Positions 50,000 to 60,020 of a stretch of DNA of 64,000 bases are shown piece by piece. The translations under genes and the position numbers were made by a program. The notes under the pieces were generated by a model. It had not been told where the DNA came from. It saw only the letters and a program-made list of their open reading frames with translations, and searched no databases. The stretch is from Lachancea kluyveri NRRL Y-12651 (taxonomy: Eukaryota; Ascomycota; Saccharomycetes; Saccharomycetales; Saccharomycetaceae): NCBI GenBank assembly GCA_000149225.2, contig CM000691.1, forward strand, positions 1,231,561-1,295,560. Direction: 5' to 3'. The stretch's first letter is position 1. Each line of letters starts with the position of its first letter.

Positions 50000-52105
50000 A
50001 GATGGAGAATCTACAGAATTGCCTTGGTGAGTTTAAAAGATGTCTAATGACAATATACTTTCAAAATCAAGATCTTTTTGTTGGAACGAAATACAACTAT
50101 CGACCATCGACTAGTATTCGTGTTACTAGTATATTATCATACACGGTGTTATAAGGTGACATAAAGAATGAGAAACAGTCATTGATGATAGTGGAAGCTG
50201 AAATGCAAGGATTGGTAATTTAATAGGATAATGAACAGAAACATATAAAAGGAAAGATGATATATGAACAATTGTATGTAGAATTATCGACTCCCTTTTC
50301 TGGATTCGTAGAAAGGTGAGGAGAACTTCTAGTATAACCATATACCAATTATTATAGCCTTAATCAAAAATGGAATCTCAACAATTGTCCCAGTATTCAC
50401 CCATTTCTCACTTTTTTTCCCTGGCACGGACTTCAGGTGTTACTGGAAACCTTCAATCATTAAACTATCGAACAAGTAAAAGAGAAAATAGACAGCTTTA
50501 AAAAATGTATTAGAGACTATAGCTCACAATTTGGCGTATTTTTTTTTTTTGGGCTATTCGATACTCCATCTTTGTTCAAGTCGAATCCTGTTGAGTACGA
50601 AAAATGCTTTCAATAGTTTATAAATTACTAAGGAATACACATTAAATGGATCTGCATAAAGTAAATCTCTTACAATTAAAATTATTCAATTCTTGTATTC
50701 TACATTTTTAAACAGGTAAGTACCCCCAAGCCCGCCTTTCCTGTAGACTTAATTGTGGTGTCCTTCCGTGCTTCTTTTTTGGTTTATCGTCAGTTTTAAT
50801 CCTGACCCTACAGTATTAAACATTGTAAAACACAAAAAAATACTTGTTCTCTGAACTCTATATCTTCCCATATCAATACTTTTACTTGTACGTCCTCCCG
50901 CAGATTTTATGTCTATTAACATTATATCCAATAGGGAGGCCAGCATCCCTGCATACCTATAAGTAACAATATTATTTTACTGAAAAATATTTATGTTGAT
51001 TATTTGAGAAAACCTTATGGCGGCCTCTGTAGATAGGTTGAGGCGATTAATAATTAACACGCGTATCTCATTCAGAAACTTCCCGTTTAGACTTATTTTA
51101 CGAGAGGTTTGGTCGGGAACTTAACCGAAACTTATGATGTTCCTTCCACTATATAGCGATTATTATTCAATGTCTTATTTGTGCATTTTTTTTCTTTTTC
51201 TTCCTCCCCCTCCCTCTTTTTTGGCAAGCTTTAAGTACACCCGTCAACAATGAATCCAGCTGAGCCCCGGATCTGAAACCCGATTCAGCACTACATTACA
51301 TACGACCTGAGAAAACTGGAGGTACAGGGTACTCCTGTTAGTTCTAAACGACGTATGTGTCTTGTAACACTTGAAATGTTAGATGGGAACTAAAAATATC
51401 AGAACTTAAATTAGACGGCTGGTTGTCAATTCTCGCACGTGTGGTATGCTAGGTTACTTGGGATCTCAATTGCATTTCATTACTTGATAGTGCCAATATC
51501 TATCTTTGTAAGATAATAAGTGCCGTTTGCTCGAATAGCTTCAGTGTTATTTTTATCGAATTATTGTAGTTCTAAAAGACTTAATTTGCATGAAGATAGA
51601 AACTCCCAGGCATTAGATCTACGAAGTTGACCAGTATTTTTAAGTAAGTCACCTCGCTTAGCACAAATTAATAAATAGTAGCATGTTTGTGATCAATTTA
51701 AAGATATAATGAATTTAAAATTATGTAAAAATTCATAGCGTTTATGGCATACCCTTTTCAATATCAGCTTTCCGGTACCTTTCAGTGTGTATTACGTTAT
51801 TTGATGTGCACATATCGTGTAAAGACACATTGTCGTCAGGGTCCATATCGGGCGCATGGACCGTGAAAAATACATGCACATGATCATCCATAATAAACGA
51901 GAGTAGTTAACAGATACAGGGGGATATGTGGTGTCTAAAAAAAAACAGATCTGTAAGCTACAGGCACGAGAAATCAATTTGAAATGATTCCATGGTGGCT
52001 ATAGCCTTACCAAGATTTGGGAGGTATAGATATAAAGAATCTACTTCTTCAGGCTACTATCTCAAACAGGATTTCCTTCTACTTGTTTTACAAGAGTTTT
52101 CAAAA
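50000..52105. other. Gap with solo LTR and an orphan promoter-like stretch
   Basis: 2106 bp. It holds the solo LTR (50079-50410), then AT-rich DNA, then at about 51,060-51,260 a promoter-like series: CGG-N8-CCG at 51114-51127, an ACTATATAG TATA-like box near 51152, a long pyrimidine tract (51187-51223) and an ATG at 51249 that stops after eight codons. Small minus-strand ORFs (for example 51742-51891) are unassigned. Confidence 0.4.
50079..50410 (+). mobile_element. Solo LTR, Ty1-type delta
   Basis: 332-bp LTR from TGTTGGAACG to CCATTTCTCA (TG...CA ends), flanked by a perfect 5-bp target duplication CTTTT (50074-50078 and 50411-50415). It shares recognisable blocks with S. cerevisiae delta: ACTAGTATATTATCATA, GTGGAAGCTGAAA, GGAGAACTTCTAGTATA, AATGGAATC. 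No internal Ty coding sequence follows, so it is a solo LTR left by recombination. No tRNA is found near it. Confidence 0.95.
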
Positions 52106-53665
52106 ATGAATTTACACAACGTAATATTGGCCCTGAATTTGCTATTTTCACTTAATAAATGTAATGCCTTCCCCCGACAAAGTAAAAGTGGGCTTTTGGA
52201 GCTAGAGTTGAAAAGGATGCCAGTTGAAGAAAAATTCATCAAGAGAGATGGCAGTGCACGGGAATTGGATTTATACAACCGGGCCTACAGCGGCTTACTA
52301 AATGTAATCATCTCTATTGGTAAAGAAGGTCAGAACATGTTTTTTGTTGCAGATACTGGGTTGTCTGATACCTGGGTCGTGGGACAAAATAGTGTATATT
52401 GTGACATAGAAAATGGAACTACTCCGGCCAACCATACTGCGAATTTCTCTGAAAATACGTTTGCTTTTAAGAACCACGCTTTTCCTTGCTACTTGGCTGA
52501 TGTCTTTGAAGTTAATTATTCCACTAGCATCGTATCTAACAACACAGATTTCTTTACTCAGTTCTATGATTACACTTTTGCTAGTGGTACTTGGTATCAA
52601 GATACCATTGAAGTTGGCTCAATAATAATTGAAAAATTTAACTTTGGTGTTGCCCAGGAGACGAACGCTACTATTGGCAGCTTAGGTTTAGGCCTCGAAG
52701 GCAATGAGATAACAAATGAAGGAGACTATACCTATACCTATGAAAATTTTCCTACTAAACTGAAAAACAGCGGTATGATCAAAAGGGTGATTTACTCCAT
52801 ATACGCAGGGAAGATAGACACAGAAGATGGTAGCTTACTGTTTGGTGCTGTTGAGCACAGCAGATATGTGGGTGATACATTATACACGTTACCCCTTGTT
52901 AATGTAAATAATGCCTCCAGTGACCCTGTCGAATTTCATGTAACTCTACAAAATTTGGTTGTTTCAGTTAATAAAACAAATACTACTATTATGAGCGACA
53001 GGTATGCTGCCTTGTTGAATACGGGTGCCATCGTCACTTACTTACCAACACACTTATTCAGTGATTTCATAAAAAAAACTGGATTGTCTGAGTCCCAAAA
53101 ATATTACGGTATGTATGTCACTGATTGCAGCAGTGAAATTTCATTTTCCTATGATTTTGGTGGCTTCAAAATCGAGTCTTCTTTGAACGATTACTTATTT
53201 GAAATTGATGAGTCTGAAATTCCAGGTGCCAAATGTGCAGTTACAATCAATTCACATGATGAAAAGTATTTGGTTCTAGGTAGTGGATTTTTCTCTTCTG
53301 CGTACGTCGTATTTGACTTGGAACGCTTGGAAGTATCCATTGCCCAAGCCGCTCACGTATATGATAACTTCACTTACTCTAATATCGAGGATAATCCTGA
53401 TGTGGAAATTGTTATAGACAGTATTCCAAGTGCTACAAAAGCTGCTTCTTATTCGAATACATGGACCTTTGATAGAGCTCCAGAAAATGGGAACTCTTAC
53501 GATTCGAGTACCTTCCACTTGAATGGTGAATCTGATATTGGCGTACTATTTAATTCTGTAACAGACACCTCGTCAAGTTCACAAGCAAGCTCAAACATCG
53601 GGTGTACTGATTCATCAAGCTCAGCCTTTACATTTTTTTGCATCTTAGTGTTCTGCGTTATTTAA
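52106..53665 (+). CDS. Yapsin-like GPI aspartyl-protease homologue, second Asp lost
   Basis: 519 residues. Signal peptide at the N-terminus (MNLHNVILALNLLFSLNKCNA), short propeptide with a Lys-Arg (KRDGS), then a yapsin/Bar1-type pepsin fold: first lobe FFVADTGLSDTW with Asp83 (normal motif DTGSSD), the GSLGLGLEGNE flap-side region, LLFGAVEHSRYVG, and the second lobe ALLNTGAIVTYLP, where the catalytic Asp of D-S/T-G is Asn305. The late motif LVLGSGFFSSAYVVFDLERLEVSIAQA is conserved apart from G-D to G-S. A Ser-rich stem and a hydrophobic C-terminus (SAFTFFCILVFCVI) fit a GPI signal. Probably wall- or membrane-anchored; proteolytic activity is doubtful. The start is the ATG that begins the signal peptide. 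Confidence 0.88.
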   Translation: MNLHNVILALNLLFSLNKCNAFPRQSKSGLLELELKRMPVEEKFIKRDGSARELDLYNRAYSGLLNVIISIGKEGQNMFFVADTGLSDTWVVGQNSVYCDIENGTTPANHTANFSENTFAFKNHAFPCYLADVFEVNYSTSIVSNNTDFFTQFYDYTFASGTWYQDTIEVGSIIIEKFNFGVAQETNATIGSLGLGLEGNEITNEGDYTYTYENFPTKLKNSGMIKRVIYSIYAGKIDTEDGSLLFGAVEHSRYVGDTLYTLPLVNVNNASSDPVEFHVTLQNLVVSVNKTNTTIMSDRYAALLNTGAIVTYLPTHLFSDFIKKTGLSESQKYYGMYVTDCSSEISFSYDFGGFKIESSLNDYLFEIDESEIPGAKCAVTINSHDEKYLVLGSGFFSSAYVVFDLERLEVSIAQAAHVYDNFTYSNIEDNPDVEIVIDSIPSATKAASYSNTWTFDRAPENGNSYDSSTFHLNGESDIGVLFNSVTDTSSSSQASSNIGCTDSSSSAFTFFCILVFCVI

Positions 53666-56205
53666 ATCAGAAAAAAGTACGGCGCAATTACTGCTGCTTG
53701 TGGATTTAATTTCTGTCACTAGAAATACTCTACTTCCTGTAAGCACTGGAATGAAAAATTGAAAAAAGACGTGCTGCTGTTCACTTATTTTATTAGATAG
53801 CCCAGAAGTTTGAGAATCCGATTTTTTTGTAAGTTGTTAAATAATAAATTAGAAATTACTTATTGATGGAAAAATCACCATGCTAAATTACAGATAATTG
53901 AACTGAAAGGTGTGGTTATCCTGTAAAACATTTAACCAACGTTTCAGACGTCAGAACAAGCACAAGAAAAAGCCATTTGTAGAGAAATTCAATGACTCAT
54001 GGAAGTTTTGATTTTGCAGCTTAGTATTTGTTTTTACCGTTTTGATAGAGGCGATTTGAAACTAGTTCAAAGGTGGATTATCAAACGCCAGATGGGTTTT
54101 TAACTAGGAATTTTGTCAGCATTATAGCTTCAAGATGTGTTCTAGATCTATTTTAAAGCACAAGGCCTACGTGTGTTTTAAGGCTAGAACACCAAAAGAT
54201 GCTTAAAAAGCAGCTATCCAATGCAAAAGCCCTTCAAAAATTATCCCATGCAGCTAACTAGGAGTACAAAGCACCGAAGAATAAATTCATCTCCTAAGAA
54301 CCTGATAATAGTGTGGGCAAGAATATTTTTCCACTCAGTACTCACTCATGACAGCAAACCTCTTTCGTGGGAGTGACAACTCCTCGTCTTTGAAACAGAT
54401 CAACCGTTCCGTATTTTTTTTACATTTTATGCAGAACATATCCATCTTGAGGCTATGAACTACGATTTTACAACAAGAAGATATCACATATTAGCGGATG
54501 CTAATATCGAGGCTTTTCGTTTTATCTGATTTCAGGCACAAATATCTCTCAGATCAGACCTTCTAAGTGTTATGCTGGGCTACATAAAGCGTTTAATAAA
54601 ACCGCGAATTATTCGCTTTCATAAATCCTAGCCAGTAGCATAAAGCCAAAGACCATGTATGCTACAGTATCAAATTTTGAAGTAATTAGTGTTCTCTTGA
54701 ATATCTGACAAAACTATTTTTGTCAGATATTACAGAAGTGTAAATACTATAACACAATTAGATTTTTGAATCATACGCCATCTTATGAAATTCCTCCTCT
54801 ATGGGATTTTTTTACCAACTCTTCAGTTTTCGGGTTGTTAGTAAGTTGCCGCTTCCCATTACAAGTTTCTTTACAGGTGCCTTTGTGATATCTTGTTGTA
54901 GCTCGGCCGATGATAGCCATCAAAAACCTAGAATATCTGTAAAGACCTTATTACTGCACGCTGCACGAATATCATAACCTCTGTGGGAAGGCTGCTCCAG
55001 TCATCCATCTAGGAACAATTTCTGGAGTACAAACTGTCACTAAAAACAAAATGAGATCCTGTATTGAACATTATCAAAATAGTAGTGCATCACCACGTAG
55101 TTTACTTTTACGCTTGATAGGTATTTTTTTCGATCATTTCCATTAAATTTTCTAATTTCACCTCGAAATCCTTATTGTTGCCTAAATCGGGTATTCACCC
55201 TGAGTGTGTTACCAAGATCTGATTGAACCAAGAGTGCAAGGATTTCGAGTCATTTATCAATTCTTGATGTTATGCTATAATGTGGTAACCTTCAAACCGA
55301 ACCAGCTAGCTACTTGCAGAGATGCGGTAGTTAGGCCTCACAGTGACACTGATTTCTATCAGTTCCAGTAACTTTGAATATGTTCTAATCTTTATTAAAT
55401 TAGACCATTAAAGAAAGATGTTACGAATTTTACGTGTTTGTCTAGCACTTAAACCAAACTGTTTGTTTTTCGGCTTGCAAAAACCTAGATATTTACTTCT
55501 GTTTCTGCGTGCTGCACATACGCAGATTTCGTGCGTTTACAACAAAGGGGTAGTCTCAGGTAATCCTTCGTATATGCTTTGTTTTGAACCTGTTCAAAAA
55601 CAAAAGCGAAGGCGAAAAATAAAACAGGTATGATAATGCGCTGTGTGTACAAAGAAGCAGCAGGTAAAATAGCGCGTTCAAAATTCAGGAGCAGGCCCCA
55701 AAAACGGTTGTGGTGCACTACAAAAAGAAATAATGGCCTAAATGGCTCCGTTTCTGCATGAAGTAAGTCAATGTTGGTGCAAAGCCGGCAGGATCACCTG
55801 CAACAACCAGGAAAACACTTCCATTATGGTGTACGACAACTGCGGAAAAACACAGAATTTACCGTCGACGCGTCGCAATATTTCCTATACACAATTTTTT
55901 TGTAGTACGACGGTCGCCATTTGCATCAATTTTCGCCAATTCTAAAGACTTGTTCGTATTTATGCGTCCTGGCGTTTAACAAGTTACAATTTTATGGTTC
56001 CGTTTATAAAACAGAAAAACTACACACGCAACACTCAAATAGTCATGTGGCAATAGCTTATCTAGAAAAATACATGAAGCCATTGCTTGCACTGTAGAAA
56101 TATAAGTTAGCCAACCAAAGGCTTCAGGCGTGCCTCTTATTTTATTACAACTGGTAGTTTCTCTATACATAATCGACGCTGTATTATACGAGAGAAATAA
56201 AGAAT
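53666..56205. other. Long gene-free region upstream of the adhesin
   Basis: 2540 bp without a recognisable gene. It contains a 30-bp near-palindrome (54701-54730). Short ORFs such as 55418-55633 (71 codons, plus) have no features that support coding. Long promoters are usual for yeast adhesin genes, so part of it may be regulatory. Confidence 0.45.
54701..54730. repeat. Perfect 13-bp hairpin with 4-nt loop
   Basis: ATATCTGACAAAA (54701-54713), loop CTAT, then the exact reverse complement (54718-54730). It could be a transcription-stop hairpin relic, a protein site or a cruciform. Confidence 0.9.
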
Positions 56206-59200
56206 ATGTTTTCTGTACCTAGACTTTTATTTTATTTCTTACTTACAGAAGCAGTCAAAGGTATCATTGATGAAACAACTTCTGGTTATGCGTGTAGTAT
56301 TCCGAACGAACATGCATTAAATCCTGGCTTTGTTGGAAGATGGTTTTGTTACGACATCAACGACGAGTCCAGTTATCAAAGCGCAGAATACATGCAATAT
56401 GGATACCTGCAATCCGAAGCTTACCATGTCCAGAACGGCATTACTGATATCACTGTGTCCACCCCAATGCCACCCTCACTGAACGGAAGTACCGATGAAG
56501 AGAATCAAAGCGAAAGCGAGTCAGAGGGCTCGGGTTATTTAAACAGACGTTCTACGGAGATTTACAAAAGCGCTTATGGTGATTATTTTTTCGGATCCAA
56601 TACAACTTATACCAACTTGACCATTGAATTGAGCGGTTTGTACCTTGCACCACAGGACGGTGATTACCAGTTTAAATTCACAAGCTATGATAACTCAGCA
56701 GTAATGTTTTTCGGTGCTTACGACACCCAACTGTGCCCTTTGTGTGCTCAAGATCCAGGGCCTGTTCTGGTACTTAAAAGAGAATATCTAGACGATAATT
56801 ATCAAACATCCATACCTTTTTTCCTCAGTTGCATCGATATGCAGTGCTCTCCTGATTATCCAGGGACTGTCAAGTTGATGGCAGAACAGTATTACCCTAT
56901 TATTATTGTGTACACAAATGCACATTTGCAAGGCAGCCTGGGTTTGCAGGTGACAATGCCAGATGGCACAACTACTCAAGATTTTAGCTCATCTGTGTTT
57001 AATTATTACGAAGGAAATACAGAGGTATGCGAGGACTCCAACTCAGAGCTCTATTCCAGTGAGTTTTTGACTAAAACAATGTCTTCTGAAACAGAAGACA
57101 CATCTAGGTATACTAGTACAGGAACTCCATCTTCTAGTACAGAGACCCTAGGTACCAGAACAGATGTTCGAAGCAAGAGTACAAATGTTCGAAGCACCAG
57201 CACGGATGCCTCAAGTACCAGCACAGACATTCTAGGCGCTGGTACAAATGTTTTGAGCACCAGTGCAGATGCCTCAAGCACCAGTACAAAAGCCTCAAGT
57301 ACCAGCACAAATGTTTTATGCACTAGTACAGAAGCCTCAAGTATTAGCACAGATGTTTCAAGCACCGACACAGAAGCCTCAAGCACCAGCACAAATGTTT
57401 TGAGCACTAGTACAGAAGCCTCAAGTATCAGCACAGATGCCTCAAGCACCAGTACAAAAGCCTTAAGTATCAGCACAGATGCCTCAAGTGCTGATACAGA
57501 GACCACAAAAACATCCTATGCATCAACAGCTAGGCTAATCGCAAATTCAGCTAACGATCTAATCAGCCCAACAGCCAGTCCCTCTAGCTCAAAAAACAGT
57601 TCTTTTTCAAATGTTTTAACTCGCCACCCTAGTATACTGAGTATCCCTTTAACCCACTCGGTTATACCGTCTCTCAGTGCGCTGAGCAGCTTTGATTCTT
57701 ATTCTATCGACCATACTTCCTCTAAACCAAGCTATTCTTCGCATCGCACATCTAGCAGCTCAAGTACCATTTTAGTTCCAGATGCGTACACCATTACTTT
57801 GGCGAATGAGTTTGAGACATACTTTGAAATTGTTTCTTTTGTGTTAACAACTGGTTCCGATGGCCTTGCTAGTATTGGTACTTTAACATACGATTTAGAA
57901 ATAAGCAGCTCTAGTTCGTTCGGCTTATCTACTCAAAACTCTAAATCAAATACTGAACTAATCACATCCAAATACCAAACAAAAACCGACTCGTTATCGG
58001 TAACTAATACTCTTGACGATACAGTTTTTGCCACTTCAGCTTTTAATATGCAATACCCACATGAAACGATATCTACCAGTAGTGTGAGAGATACGGTGGT
58101 TATTTCCAGTACACTTTATTCTAATACTTCGGGCATTCCAACAAGTGTTAGTGAAAAAACTGCCATGACTAATTTGATATCATCTGGATTCAGACCGGTT
58201 CCAACCTTTACTAGCGTTTCAGATTTGAGCACGAGCTTTAGTGCCAGTAAAGCGACTGGTTTTGTTTTTTCTTCTTCTACTGCATTCGTTCACTCTGCAC
58301 TTCAACCCTCTGTGTCGAACACTTACGTCTTTGAACACAACTCCTCCAGTTCACGAAGCCATCTTTTCTCAAAAGGTTCTGGACACTTGGAAACCTCTAC
58401 CTTAAGCAAAATTTTGAGTACTGCAAGAATCGCAGCTGAGTCAAAATTATCAAGGTCGCCTATTGAAATTAGTTTATCTTCTGAAGCCTTGCGAAGTTCA
58501 GAGGTTTTTATTCCATCCCCTAAATCTAATTTGGCAGCTAGTACACGTGCATTTAAGGAACCTATAGCTGATAGTACAACTTTACTATCCAATACTAGTA
58601 CTTCAAGTGAAAAACCAGAAGGTATTAATGGTGGAAAGACTTTATTACCCTCTACTACTACTTATATTGAAATTATGAGTACTAGCGATAAAATCCATGA
58701 GTCACAACTAACCAAATCCAAATCATTATATTCTTCTGCACAAGGCTTACAAAAAACTGTTTTAGCAGATGACCTCAGCTCCTACAATGGCGAAAATTCC
58801 CTTGCTACATACACAATTTCCAAAGTTTTGAATACGAATGACACTAAATACGTCTCGTGCCCAGATAATACCGGTCTCAAATCTGTGCCACCCACACCTA
58901 TTTCAAACTTGAATCCCACTTTTAGCACAAAAAATCAAAGTGATGATATTACTTCCAACTTTTTTGAACAAGTAACTGTGAATAATAGTGTTCCGATTAT
59001 ATGTTCAAAATGCTTCTCTACAGGATCGAGTAGTATTTCGAATAAGATCACATCAGCATATTACATGGCTACTGGCCACACTCCAAATACCTCCAGAGTC
59101 TCAACTGCCATAATTACAGTTATATCTTGTGACGATTATTCGTGTAACAAATTTGAAGCTCAGAAAAGTGTAAAAACAAAGCCTGCTAGGACCTTGTCAA

Positions 59201-59607
59201 ACGAGTTTCAACCTCACGTTGTATCTTCTACTTTATTGTCAACATCTGTTTTAAAGTCAGCTGTTCATTCCAGCTTTTCTCAAAATAGTGTTAACTCTAA
59301 TCAATCCAGCATCTCATCAAATATAGCTGTAAGCACAGTAGGCCCTGAATCCTGTGTTGAAAGTATTTGCAGTAATTTCTATGATTCAACAATTTTGGAA
59401 AGCTCTAACGTCCTAGCCTTGGATACAACTTCACACATGACTACCTCGTTTAGATCAACAAACACCTCTAACGCTGTGACACATACTGTAAGCACTAATA
59501 CTTTCACTACTTCTACAGCATCGTTGCTCGACAACATAGCTCCAAGTAATCTTCCTTCGTTCACAACTTGTTATATATTTGTACTTTGGGTGTATTGGAA
59601 CCTTTGA
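56206..59607 (+). CDS. PA14/GLEYA-type cell-wall adhesin (flocculin-like)
   Basis: 1133-residue surface protein. Short signal peptide (MFSVPRLLFYFLLTEAVKG); an N-terminal PA14/GLEYA-like lectin module (about 25-275) with paired Cys (CSIP, WFCYD, QLCPLC, SCIDMQC) and LSGLYLAPQDGDYQFKFTSYDNSAVMFFG (about 142-170). A Thr/Ser-rich stalk begins with 7-residue repeats (about 314-432) and continues to the end. The C-terminus is hydrophobic (TTCYIFVLWVYWNL), compatible with a weak GPI signal. In Flo/Epa adhesins two adjacent Asp hold the Ca2+ that binds sugar; here the position reads Asp162-Asn163. Likely roles are cell-cell or surface adhesion. The position beside LTRs and relics fits subtelomeric adhesin families. 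Ligand unknown. Confidence 0.88.
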   Translation: MFSVPRLLFYFLLTEAVKGIIDETTSGYACSIPNEHALNPGFVGRWFCYDINDESSYQSAEYMQYGYLQSEAYHVQNGITDITVSTPMPPSLNGSTDEENQSESESEGSGYLNRRSTEIYKSAYGDYFFGSNTTYTNLTIELSGLYLAPQDGDYQFKFTSYDNSAVMFFGAYDTQLCPLCAQDPGPVLVLKREYLDDNYQTSIPFFLSCIDMQCSPDYPGTVKLMAEQYYPIIIVYTNAHLQGSLGLQVTMPDGTTTQDFSSSVFNYYEGNTEVCEDSNSELYSSEFLTKTMSSETEDTSRYTSTGTPSSSTETLGTRTDVRSKSTNVRSTSTDASSTSTDILGAGTNVLSTSADASSTSTKASSTSTNVLCTSTEASSISTDVSSTDTEASSTSTNVLSTSTEASSISTDASSTSTKALSISTDASSADTETTKTSYASTARLIANSANDLISPTASPSSSKNSSFSNVLTRHPSILSIPLTHSVIPSLSALSSFDSYSIDHTSSKPSYSSHRTSSSSSTILVPDAYTITLANEFETYFEIVSFVLTTGSDGLASIGTLTYDLEISSSSSFGLSTQNSKSNTELITSKYQTKTDSLSVTNTLDDTVFATSAFNMQYPHETISTSSVRDTVVISSTLYSNTSGIPTSVSEKTAMTNLISSGFRPVPTFTSVSDLSTSFSASKATGFVFSSSTAFVHSALQPSVSNTYVFEHNSSSSRSHLFSKGSGHLETSTLSKILSTARIAAESKLSRSPIEISLSSEALRSSEVFIPSPKSNLAASTRAFKEPIADSTTLLSNTSTSSEKPEGINGGKTLLPSTTTYIEIMSTSDKIHESQLTKSKSLYSSAQGLQKTVLADDLSSYNGENSLATYTISKVLNTNDTKYVSCPDNTGLKSVPPTPISNLNPTFSTKNQSDDITSNFFEQVTVNNSVPIICSKCFSTGSSSISNKITSAYYMATGHTPNTSRVSTAIITVISCDDYSCNKFEAQKSVKTKPARTLSNEFQPHVVSSTLLSTSVLKSAVHSSFSQNSVNSNQSSISSNIAVSTVGPESCVESICSNFYDSTILESSNVLALDTTSHMTTSFRSTNTSNAVTHTVSTNTFTTSTASLLDNIAPSNLPSFTTCYIFVLWVYWNL
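57145..57501 (+). repeat. 21-bp minisatellite inside the adhesin gene (about 17 units)
   Basis: Imperfect tandem units of 21 bp coding 7 residues each, of type A/V-S/L-S-T-S-T-D/E/N/K (for example ASSTSTD, VLSTSTE, ASSISTD). Sub-patterns repeat every few units, showing past unequal crossing-over or slippage. Because the period is a multiple of three, the antisense strand is also open here. Confidence 0.93.
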
Positions 59608-59687
59608 GAGTGGCATCATATAGAGGCAATGAAAATCGAGATCCTCAAACGCGAGGTTCCTCTTGCCTTGAAAAATAACTAAAGGAT

Positions 59688-60020
59688 TGAGAAATTGGTG
59701 AATATTGAGATAATTATTGCGATTCCATTTTTGGTTAAGGCTATAATAATTGGTATACAGGATATACTAGAAGTTCTCCTCGTCTCTCTAAGAATCCAGA
59801 AAGAAGAGTCGGTAGTTTTACATACAATTATTCATAGATCTCCTTTCCTTTTATATGTTTTGGTTCATTATCCTATTACACTATCAATCCTTGCGTTTGA
59901 GCTTCCAATAAATCTGATGGCTGTTTCTCAAAATTTATGTCATCCTATAACACCGTTTATGATAATACACTAGCGATATAAATGCTAGTCAATAGACGAT
60001 AGTTAGTTTTCGTTCCAACT
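59688..60020 (-). mobile_element. Solo LTR, Ty1-type delta (minus orientation)
   Basis: 333 bp. On the minus strand it runs from AGTTGGAACG to CCAATTTCTCA and aligns along its length with the LTR at 50079-50410. The first base is A instead of T, so the TG end is mutated. A perfect 5-bp duplication AGGAT flanks it (59683-59687 and 60021-60025). No internal Ty sequence. It lies 80 bp after the adhesin stop. Confidence 0.93.

Noticed and set aside
51742-51891. 49-codon minus-strand ORF (MDDHVHVFFTV...)
   Set aside because: Protein-like composition but no homologue, no promoter context and a length expected by chance.
55418-55633. 71-codon plus-strand ORF in the region upstream of the adhesin
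   Set aside because: No motif, no known homologue and no supporting context.
57051-57506. Long antisense ORF of 151 codons across the adhesin repeats
   Set aside because: The 21-bp period keeps the reverse frame open automatically; its translation is a simple Val/Leu repeat.
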